Assembly (NCBI GenBank): GCA_015232865.1
Contig: JADFYU010000035.1
Coordinates: 1 to 23,760 of the forward strand
Reading direction: 5' to 3'
Origin: Magnetococcales bacterium
Lineage (GTDB): Bacteria > Pseudomonadota > Magnetococcia > Magnetococcales > UBA8363
DNA length: 23,760 bases
This document shows, piece by piece, positions 6,423-13,107 of the stretch (the first letter of the stretch is position 1; each line of letters starts with the position of its first letter). Made by a program: the position numbers and the translations under genes. The notes beneath the pieces were generated by a model, which was not told the origin of the DNA, searched no databases, and saw only the letters and a program-made list of their open reading frames with translations.

Positions 6423-8594
6423 TTACTTTTTGCCCATAACCATTAAAACACCCCGTTCATTGGCCTGTAAGCGGTTACGATGCAAGCGAATGGCCGGGTC
6501 ATCCGGAAAACGTTCTGCCAACTCGTTAAACAGTTGTAAAGCCTGCGGCGATTCTTCCTGTAACCGTTTAAAACCGTCCAGATAGGCTTTGATCCGTGGA
6601 CTTTCCCACGCCTCTTTACTCAACGGCTCAAATACCTCCACCGGTTCAGATTTTCCTTTGAGGACGAGGGAGGCGATCGGGCGACCGATAAAATCCGGAC
6701 ATTGACGGCAGGTGTCGGCACTGATGCAGACTCGTGTTCCGAGATGTTTGTTGACGCTTTCGAGTCGGGATGCCGTATTGATGGGATCACCGAGTGCCCG
6801 ATAATCCAACATTTTCGTTCCGCCAAAATTGCCGACCAAAACCTGGCCGCTATGAACACCGATACGGGTCTTACCCAACGGAATCCCCAGCTCAGTCTGC
6901 TCCTGACTAAACTGTTGAGCGAAACTATCCATGTCGGCGGCACAGGCAATGGCACGGGCAGCATGGTCGGGCTGAACAATCGGGGTGGAAAACAACACCG
7001 CAACCGCATCGCCGACAATTCGGTCCACAGTCCCTTCGTGTTTAAAGGCGATCCCGATCATGGTATCCAAATATTGGTTGAGAATGGAGACGATCAGGGC
7101 TGGATCATTTTTTTCCATCAATGTTGTAAAGCCAGCCAGATCGGTCATGACAAACGAGCATTGTCGGTACTCTCCGCCTAATTTAAGATGATCGGGATTG
7201 TCCTGGAGAAACTTGACCCGATTGGGAGAGACGTAGCGGGAAAAAGCATTATAGATCCAACGTTGGTCTCGAATGGATTGGAAAAACTTGGGTATCACCC
7301 TGGCGAAAAACAGAATAAAGCAACCAATAGCCGGATAAATCGGATCGAAAAAAAGAGAATGTTCGGTGAAAAGAGTCCAGCTCAGAAAAAAAATAGAGCC
7401 GGTGATGGCCAGGGTCAATAGGGTCGACCAGATTGGATGTCGGCTGAGAAAAATCAGTTGAAATGCAATCCAACAGCCTAAAAATAAAATAAAAACAGCA
7501 TCGTTTATCCATTGGGGTTGCAGGAGATAGTTGCCAAGCAACAACTGCTCTATCAATTGCAGATGAATTTCAACGCCGGACATCATTTCGCCCAAGGAAC
7601 TGTAGGCTCGGTCACCCAGACCTTTGGCGGTTGAAGCGATGATGACCACATGGTCAGAAATTTTTTCCGTTTCTACCTGACCACCCAGAAGATCGGCGGC
7701 TGAAATATAGCGATCCGGATCTTCAGGACGATAATGCATCAATATCAGTCCATTGGGAGCGACGGGACGCTGAACCTGCCCCAGTTTGATGGAAACCAGA
7801 CCGGGTATTTGCGGAGAAAGATCTGGCTCATCTGAAGATGTCGTCTGCACCATCAGGTTGGGAAGGCCGAGGAAAATTCGTACCGCTTCCAGACTCAAGG
7901 TGGGGTAGAGATTCTCCTTGACCTGAAAAATCAGGGGAATTCGCCGGAACACCCCATCAACATCGCCCGGTAAAGACAACACGCTGTTACCGGATGCCGC
8001 CTGTTCGAAAATGGGTAGATTAGGCGTGGCGGCCTCTTTGGTTGGTAGAAAGGATCGAATATCGCCACCAAGAGAGATAAAACTGCTTTTTACCAGAGGG
8101 TCGGGACGAGTGTTGGGGGTATTGTTGATCACGAATCCAGTAACGGTAGGGGATTGACTGAGACTGTTGGCCAATACCAAATCATGGTCTGGCAACTGTC
8201 GTAGCCAATCGGATAGCTGGGGATGGTCCGGCCATTGACTGGACACCCAGGCCGGGGAAGTTCGGTCCTGTTCGGAAAAGAGGATGTCAAAGACGACCAC
8301 AGCAGCCCCCATAGCAGACAATTGATCGACCAGTTTTGCCATCACCGTTCGCGGCCAGGGCCACTGGCCCAATTTTTCCAAGCTCTTTTCATCAATTGCA
8401 ATAACCCGAACCGGAAGTTGATCCGGATTGTCTCTTTGATGAAGCCTTTGGAGTTGATCAAACGCTAAGTTGCTGATTTTTTGACGGGCAACCGGGTTTT
8501 GCAGTTGAATAATCACCAGGGCCATCATGACAGCCCCAGAGATCCAAAACTGGGGCTGCAACAGAAGACTGAAGATTGAGTTGTTTTTCTTCAA
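6423..8594 (-). CDS. CHASE2-domain transmembrane adenylate cyclase (class III)
   Basis: This 723-aa protein has an N-terminal TM helix (about 17-30) and an extracytoplasmic CHASE2 sensor domain (about 35-345, with VIAIDEKSLEKLGQWPWPR and VVVFDILFSEQD). A set of TM helices follows (about 358-435), then a class III nucleotide cyclase domain (about 475-635). Catalytic features are D485 in TDLAGFT and D529 in GDAVAVLF (metal ligands), K594 in GTKMLDYRALGD (adenine-type specificity) and N606/R610 in PINTASRLE. This supports cAMP rather than cGMP production. A short TPR-like C-terminal helical tail follows. The start is TTG at 8594; no ATG is available nearby. The gene follows the FecR gene, with a palindromic repeat between them. 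CHASE2 cyclases are often found with FecR proteins. Confidence 0.93.
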   Translation of the reverse strand: MKKNNSIFSLLLQPQFWISGAVMMALVIIQLQNPVARQKISNLAFDQLQRLHQRDNPDQLPVRVIAIDEKSLEKLGQWPWPRTVMAKLVDQLSAMGAAVVVFDILFSEQDRTSPAWVSSQWPDHPQLSDWLRQLPDHDLVLANSLSQSPTVTGFVINNTPNTRPDPLVKSSFISLGGDIRSFLPTKEAATPNLPIFEQAASGNSVLSLPGDVDGVFRRIPLIFQVKENLYPTLSLEAVRIFLGLPNLMVQTTSSDEPDLSPQIPGLVSIKLGQVQRPVAPNGLILMHYRPEDPDRYISAADLLGGQVETEKISDHVVIIASTAKGLGDRAYSSLGEMMSGVEIHLQLIEQLLLGNYLLQPQWINDAVFILFLGCWIAFQLIFLSRHPIWSTLLTLAITGSIFFLSWTLFTEHSLFFDPIYPAIGCFILFFARVIPKFFQSIRDQRWIYNAFSRYVSPNRVKFLQDNPDHLKLGGEYRQCSFVMTDLAGFTTLMEKNDPALIVSILNQYLDTMIGIAFKHEGTVDRIVGDAVAVLFSTPIVQPDHAARAIACAADMDSFAQQFSQEQTELGIPLGKTRIGVHSGQVLVGNFGGTKMLDYRALGDPINTASRLESVNKHLGTRVCISADTCRQCPDFIGRPIASLVLKGKSEPVEVFEPLSKEAWESPRIKAYLDGFKRLQEESPQALQLFNELAERFPDDPAIRLHRNRLQANERGVLMVMGKK

Positions 8595-8601
8595 TGGTCA
8601 T

Positions 8602-8621
8602 TAACCTGGGTTCGGCAGTTG
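8602..8621 (+). repeat. Palindromic repeat family, isolated end
   Basis: TAACCTGGGTTCGGCAGTTG matches the family end almost perfectly and lies 7 bp upstream of the cyclase TTG start. On the transcript strand, the AGG in its outermost bases is the only Shine-Dalgarno-like sequence for that start. Confidence 0.7.
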
Positions 8622-8650
8622 AATCGACCTAAGTGATACAATATCTGTGT

Positions 8651-8742
8651 TTAACCTGGAAATGGCAGTTGGTGGTGCGTGCTTGGTGCCAATCCATGGA
8701 TTGATCTGTTTCATGCCGACAACTGCCGATTCAAGGGTTAAG
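8651..8742. repeat. Complete short palindromic repeat element (about 90 bp)
   Basis: The left end TTAACCTGGAAATGGCAGTT and the right end (inverse complement TTAACCCTTGAATCGGCAGT) enclose a shorter core than the 170-bp copies. The core centre is the perfect palindrome AATCCATGGATT (8691-8702), so the whole unit folds back on itself. The right end overlaps the TAA stop codon of the FecR gene, and the element lies within the FecR-cyclase transcript. Confidence 0.75.
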
Positions 8743-9643
8743 GAGGTGGAGGTGGAGCACCCCCACCTCCTGGAGGTGGGGGTGGTGGGGCCCCGCCAGC
8801 AGGTGGTAAGTGTGGAGGCGGTAATTTAGGGGGTGGCGTTGCTCCCGGATCAGCACCGATGTTCATGCCGCCGGGCAAGCCCGATGACTGAGGACCAGGA
8901 TGCGGTACACTGGCTGAATTGGTTGTGCCTGAATGATGCTGTTCAGATTGTGAGGTGGAATCAGGGTTGGTGGAATGCGCCGTGTTAGCCTCATGCCCCT
9001 GTTTATCCTCCTGGTTCAGTTCACCTTCTTGGTGTAGTGGTAATTGGAGTCGATCCATATTGAACGGACGTTTGGTCAAGGTCGGTCTCATATTGCTGTT
9101 GGAGACAAGTGCCGATTGGCTCTCCTCTACCAAGAGGGTTCCGCCCTGATTGGTCAGCACTACCTTTCCTTGGACGACGTTGACCTGAAGATCCTGGTCC
9201 ATCATGGCGTAATAGTTGGTGCCGCGAACGCCCAACATGGCCATTCTGGTTTTTACACTGTAATTCTGATTGAATTTTTTGCCAATTCTGCCCGTCAATG
9301 TGTGGATGGCACCGTGAACCAGGTTGAAATGGCTGCGATCCTTTTTGGTTTCATGACCGGAGAATTGATAATCATCAATGCTAAATCGGGTGTTCTTGTA
9401 GAGAGTCAGCATCATTTTATCGACAAACCGCAATTGAGCCTGGCTTTTCCGGGTCACAATGATATCACCGGAAAAAATCTTGGAACCCTTTTCCAGAGCA
9501 CGGGATTCACCGCTATTTTTTTCCGCCGTGACTGTCCCCCTCAAGGCGATGACCCGGGCGATAAAAGGGGCCTCTGCCCAAGCGGAAATGGGGGCGAGAG
9601 AGAAAAAGAGGAGAAGCAGAAGGGTTGATGGGTAAAATCGCAT
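8738..9643 (-). CDS. FecR-domain exported protein with Pro/Gly-rich C-terminal tail
   Basis: This 301-aa protein has a signal peptide (about 1-23, ending SAWA). A FecR domain (about 28-185) follows, including the KIFSGDIIVTRKSQAQLRFV stretch and MAMLGVRGTNYYAM. Such domains are periplasmic and often act with CHASE2 cyclases or OM proteins in envelope sensing. After about residue 195 the chain becomes polar and low-complexity (Gln, His, Ser, Thr). It ends in a proline/glycine tail with PPPKLPPPHLPP and two PPPPP-type blocks. The start lies 2 bp after the stop of the barrel gene, which suggests tight co-translation. The final stop codon is provided by a repeat element. The tail may reach through or bind peptidoglycan or a partner; that is inference. 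Confidence 0.88.
   Translation of the reverse strand: MRFYPSTLLLLLFFSLAPISAWAEAPFIARVIALRGTVTAEKNSGESRALEKGSKIFSGDIIVTRKSQAQLRFVDKMMLTLYKNTRFSIDDYQFSGHETKKDRSHFNLVHGAIHTLTGRIGKKFNQNYSVKTRMAMLGVRGTNYYAMMDQDLQVNVVQGKVVLTNQGGTLLVEESQSALVSNSNMRPTLTKRPFNMDRLQLPLHQEGELNQEDKQGHEANTAHSTNPDSTSQSEQHHSGTTNSASVPHPGPQSSGLPGGMNIGADPGATPPPKLPPPHLPPAGGAPPPPPPGGGGAPPPPP
8758..8784. repeat. Perfect 13-bp inverted repeat in the FecR tail, G-rich on + strand
   Basis: CACCCCCACCTCC (8758-8770) is followed, after one T, by its exact inverse complement GGAGGTGGGGGTG (8772-8784). The + strand continues G-rich to 8790 and has at least four G-tracts, so quadruplex formation on the non-mRNA strand is possible. It encodes part of the Pro/Gly tail of the FecR protein. 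Confidence 0.7.
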
Positions 9644-9645
9644 GA

Positions 9646-10971
9646 TTAAAACTCCCGCTTGACGGACAGAATAAAAAGAGTTCGATTGTAGTCGTATAGG
9701 GCCATGTTTGACCGATTATGTGAATGGGCGAGAGCCGGTATAAAGTGCCATTTATCGGTAAAGGAGTGGTCCAGGGAAGAGCTGATGGTCCATTGCTGAT
9801 CGTTTCTACCATACTGATAATAGAGGTCTTCCCCATCATATTGACGGGACTCATAAGTCAGGCTGGAGGATAAAACGGTACGTTCGGAGGTATCATAGGC
9901 TCCGCCCAGTTGAGCGCCCCACAGGGTATAGCCGATATGGGAACGGTCTCCCCCTGTTTTGTCCTGCTCCTTTCCACCGTACAGACCATAATAGAAGGAA
10001 CTCTCTTGGTCGGGATCTCCGTATCCGACTAAATGGGTCAGCCCGCCGACAATGCGGTAGGTATCGTCTTCAGGGGCGTCGGGATAGGTGGTGTCGATAT
10101 ACTGGATATAACTATTCAGCCAGTTGTATCCGTTCAGGTGATGTTGCCAGCTAAGTTGTCCGCTCCAGTAGTATTGGTAGAGTTTTTGTTCCAATTGATA
10201 GGCTTGGGTATTGCCGGTAACGGTCAGGATATCATCATCCAAGCTGTGTGAGAGGCCGACGGAGAACAGAGCCGAGCTGTCATCATAATCATTTCGGCTT
10301 TTATGGATGTTATTGGTCAGTTTAAGCTGGCTTTGCACAGTCCAGCGATCGTTCAGGTTATGGGTGATGGTTGCCCCACCAGTGATCAGGTTGAGCCAAT
10401 CCCCCGCCTCTTCGTAGCTTCCCAGGCTGGAATAACCGCCGAGAGCCGGAAAATAAAGTTGACTGTTGTCGGGTCCGCTGGAAATATTGCTATCATAACC
10501 GAAAGATACCTCCATATAACCGTTTAAAAAGGTGTTTTGCTTGGCTGCCGTATTGTCGATGGTTGTCAGGGTTTGCTGAATCCGATCACGACTTTGGGCG
10601 GATATGTTTGACTGGGAAAGTAGGCTCAATACCTGACGGGCCTGTTCAGGATGACCTGTTTTCAAGTAGATCTGACTCATTAAAATCCATGCATCCACTT
10701 GGTTTGGATCGTCCATCACGACCCGATCCAAAGCAAATTGAGCCTGTTCATAATCGCCAGTCTCGTACAGGGCCTTTGCCCACAGCATATCAAAGTCCGG
10801 TTTACCGATCAGACGGTCTTCATAGGGGCTCAGTAAAGAAAGAGCCTGCTGAGCCTTTCCACTCTTGAGCAGATGTTTGATTTGGCTGTAGGCGGGTTCT
10901 TCAGCCCAGGCCAATCCAGTCTGTAGTCCAGCGAAAACACCACACAGTAGCAGGCTCCGATTAACAGACAT
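9646..10971 (-). CDS. TPR-containing outer-membrane beta-barrel protein
   Basis: This 441-aa protein has a signal peptide (about 1-23, ending LAWA). Periplasmic TPR repeats follow (about 28-145, with AKALYETGDYEQAQFALDRV and SQIYLKTGHPEQARQVLSLL). The rest (about 150-441) is rich in alternating aromatic/polar beta-strands with Tyr, Trp and Gly, and the C-terminal residue is Phe (SVKREF), the usual OM barrel signature. The TPR plus about 290-residue barrel layout resembles Slam (surface lipoprotein assembly modifier) proteins, but specific Slam motifs could not be confirmed. It is the first gene of the run towards FecR and the cyclase, and probably the outer-membrane part of that sensing module. 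Confidence 0.85.
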   Translation of the reverse strand: MSVNRSLLLCGVFAGLQTGLAWAEEPAYSQIKHLLKSGKAQQALSLLSPYEDRLIGKPDFDMLWAKALYETGDYEQAQFALDRVVMDDPNQVDAWILMSQIYLKTGHPEQARQVLSLLSQSNISAQSRDRIQQTLTTIDNTAAKQNTFLNGYMEVSFGYDSNISSGPDNSQLYFPALGGYSSLGSYEEAGDWLNLITGGATITHNLNDRWTVQSQLKLTNNIHKSRNDYDDSSALFSVGLSHSLDDDILTVTGNTQAYQLEQKLYQYYWSGQLSWQHHLNGYNWLNSYIQYIDTTYPDAPEDDTYRIVGGLTHLVGYGDPDQESSFYYGLYGGKEQDKTGGDRSHIGYTLWGAQLGGAYDTSERTVLSSSLTYESRQYDGEDLYYQYGRNDQQWTISSSLDHSFTDKWHFIPALAHSHNRSNMALYDYNRTLFILSVKREF

Positions 10972-11214
10972 CTTTGTTTTTTCTAGAATATATCAGGGTA
11001 GACATGCTTTGCTCTCTCTCTTTTTTTCAATACAAAAAGGCTGTTATTATTGTCAAGTTTGAGACATTTTGACATATATTGAGTGGGTTTCCAAAAAAAA
11101 AACATTTTTCCTTCCAGAGTCCGAGTAATCCATCAACTCGGAGAGTTGCTACATAAAGAGCTGGTTCATAAAGGATTTTCTCTTGAGTATGACGCATTTT
11201 TCAATCCGATCTGT
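10972..11214. other. Divergent intergenic region with promoter-like and inverted sequences
   Basis: This lies between the barrel gene (-) and the FHA-like/CNB gene (+). It holds a candidate minus-strand promoter overlapping an inverted repeat, an A-run at 11091-11102 and a 7-bp inverted repeat TCCGAGT/ACTCGGA (11120-11126 and 11136-11142). No gene was seen. Confidence 0.5.
11027..11074 (-). promoter_or_regulatory. Candidate promoter/operator for the barrel-FecR-cyclase run
   Basis: On the minus strand, a perfect TTGACA (11056-11051) is followed after 18 nt by TATTGA (11032-11027), a plausible but weak sigma-70 pair. The same TTGACA forms a perfect inverted repeat with TGTCAA on that strand (TGTCAA at 11051-11056 and TTGACA at 11069-11074 on the + strand), spaced by 12 nt. 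A regulator could bind there. Confidence 0.35.
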
Positions 11215-11385
11215 CTAACCTGGAGCCGGAAGTTGGCGGCACGCACCTGGCACAACCCATTGATTCACCAGGCAAAAAAGGTGAAGATCTGATCACCAAT
11301 TCTGATATTGCGACTTATTCAGTTCCACCGGGTAAATCAATGGATTGCACCATGAGCGCAACACCAACCGTCGTTTCCAGGTTGA
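11215..11385. repeat. Complete palindromic repeat element (about 170 bp)
   Basis: The left end CTAACCTGGAGCCGGAAGTT and the right end (inverse complement CAACCTGGAAACGACGGTTG) enclose inner arms that pair, with CAACCCATTGATTCACC on the left against the complement of GGTAAATCAATGGATTGCACC on the right. Size and layout match the copy at 4800-4969. The right end lies 37 bp upstream of the FHA-like/CNB start codon, so it may be part of that gene's leader. Confidence 0.8.
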
Positions 11386-11421
11386 AGATAATCGACCCAC
11401 TACCTAGATTGGGAACCATTC

Positions 11422-13071
11422 ATGATGAACAAAAATGATGAAGAGGCTAAAACAATGGCAGAGTCGGATATCTTTGATCACCTGGCTTTGACCGGGGCGT
11501 TAAACTTTGACCATATCTACGATGCGGCGAAAAATTGGAATCAAGATCGTTTTGTTGAATATCTGGGCCATCCGGTTTTGATTGGCTCGGTTTATACACC
11601 TGGTGAGGGAAAACGCGACCATTCAGATAAACAGTTTGTCTTTCCTTTTTTAACACCGAAGGAGTCCCGCACTGTCAGAAGCAGCTTTATAATCGGACGC
11701 TCCTTGCAAGAGGCCCACCTGATCATTCCGGATCCTTCCATACTAAACAAACAAGTGGTTGTCGAGATTCGTCAAAGGGGCATTTTTGTTAAAAATCTGT
11801 CGGATGAGAGTCGTCTCTTGATCAATGATGAAGAGACGACAGAGGAGTGGACGGAGATTTATGACGGAGATGGGCTTCGTTTGGGACGCTATCTGTTCCG
11901 ATTATTAAAAGCGGGCTCCCTTTATCAGCTTTTCAATGAACTGACCGATCAATCTGAAGAGGTGGAGGAGGCAGAAAAAGAATCCGGTGACGATAATGAG
12001 CAGGTATTGACGGCACCAACCCGGTCAAGATCTTCGCTAACGCCTTCTTTCTCAAGGCATCAGACCATTCGCAATGAAATTTTAGAGAAGCCCTGTCAAG
12101 ATCAGGAACTGCTGCTGAAAGTGATGGACAAGCTCTCTTTTTTTGATGCGTTCACCCCCTATCAAAAGCGTAGGCTTTTGACGTTGAATGCCCAGGTGGT
12201 TCGGTATGACGCCGGGAATTATGTGATTCGAGAGGGTGAGGTCGGCTCGCACCTGTTTATTCTCTTAAAGGGATCGACCCAGGTACTCCAAAGCGGAAAA
12301 ACCACCCCAATCAGAGAGATGGGGGCTGGTGAGATGTTCGGCGAAGTCGCCTATTTGATGCCGGAAAAAAGAACGGTTTCGGTCTTGGCAAAGTCTGAAG
12401 TGATTGTGCTGATGTTGGGTAAGAATCGTCTGGCTTTTATGGGGGTGGATATTCGGGATCGCATTCAGACGGCGATTGTCGAAAAACTCCTGTTTAGATT
12501 GGCTGATCAGAGCCGTGAGCTCTCCAATTATCATAAAACCAACTACTATCCTGGAAAAATATATAACTCGGACTGTTTGGAAACCGAACGCGGAACGCCT
12601 TTGACACCAGATGTCAATCGTGCCCGGGATCTTCTGAAGTCGGTCGATTTTTTTGCACCTTTTTCGCCATACGAAGTGATGGAAATCGCAAAACTAACGA
12701 CCCATATTCGATGCTATCCCGTCGGACACACGGTCATTCAACAGGGAGACCGGGAACGTTCTCTTTTTATTCTACTGAAGGGAGAAATAAACATCATCAG
12801 GCATCAGGGTAAGCGCAACATTGTGATTGCCAAAATACCCGCCGGAGCCTTTTTTGGTGAGACCTCTTTTTTAACCGGCTCCGAGCGTAGCGCCAGCGTA
12901 ATCAGCACCGACAACTCTGTGGTATTGACCATCAACCCCGTTTTGTTGGAGGCCGTGGGTATGGATATCCGTGAAAAAATTCGTCGTCACCTGATTTTTG
13001 GCTTGATTGGCCGGATGATGGAACAGACCAAAGAAATCGTAAAATTACGTAGCTTCCTGCCCGGTTATTAA
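11422..13071 (+). CDS. FHA-like domain plus two cyclic nucleotide-binding domains
   Basis: This is a 549-aa soluble protein. Residues about 85-165 read as an FHA fold (SSFIIGRS, LIIPDPS, LLINDEE, DGDGLRLGRYLFRLL). The Ser-x-x-His element that contacts phosphothreonine is replaced by SILNKQ, so peptide binding may be lost. An acidic linker follows. CNB1 (about 230-345) has MFGEVAYLMPEKRTVSV with E308/R317, and CNB2 (about 405-520) has FFGETSFLTGSERSASV with E480/R489, so both phosphate cassettes are intact. No enzymatic or DNA-binding domain is seen, suggesting a cAMP-sensing adaptor. Start: the first ATG of a pair, with GGGA 8 nt upstream. Transcription runs away from the cyclase group and converges with the GGDEF gene, with a 36-bp gap. 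The TAA stop lies in a repeat-like end. Confidence 0.88.
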   Translation: MMNKNDEEAKTMAESDIFDHLALTGALNFDHIYDAAKNWNQDRFVEYLGHPVLIGSVYTPGEGKRDHSDKQFVFPFLTPKESRTVRSSFIIGRSLQEAHLIIPDPSILNKQVVVEIRQRGIFVKNLSDESRLLINDEETTEEWTEIYDGDGLRLGRYLFRLLKAGSLYQLFNELTDQSEEVEEAEKESGDDNEQVLTAPTRSRSSLTPSFSRHQTIRNEILEKPCQDQELLLKVMDKLSFFDAFTPYQKRRLLTLNAQVVRYDAGNYVIREGEVGSHLFILLKGSTQVLQSGKTTPIREMGAGEMFGEVAYLMPEKRTVSVLAKSEVIVLMLGKNRLAFMGVDIRDRIQTAIVEKLLFRLADQSRELSNYHKTNYYPGKIYNSDCLETERGTPLTPDVNRARDLLKSVDFFAPFSPYEVMEIAKLTTHIRCYPVGHTVIQQGDRERSLFILLKGEINIIRHQGKRNIVIAKIPAGAFFGETSFLTGSERSASVISTDNSVVLTINPVLLEAVGMDIREKIRRHLIFGLIGRMMEQTKEIVKLRSFLPGY

Positions 13072-13100
13072 CTCTGGATTTGGCCGTTTTCCCCATGGAA
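13068..13100 (+). repeat. Palindromic repeat family, degenerate half
   Basis: TTAACTCTGGATTTGGCCG resembles the family end AACCTGGATTCGGCAGTTG. It overlaps the TAA stop of the FHA-like/CNB gene and nearly fills the gap to the convergent GGDEF gene. No inverted partner is seen. Confidence 0.4.
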
Positions 13101-13107
13101 TGATGAA

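Noticed and set aside
8745..8860. Tandem GGAGGTGG runs as a separate repeat or a cluster of ribosome binding sites
   Set aside because: They are codons of the Pro/Gly tail of the FecR protein on the minus strand.
11240..11260. TGGCACAACCCATTGA inside repeats as a sigma-54 promoter
   Set aside because: Spacing is off by one and the -12 GC is missing, so it is only superficially similar.
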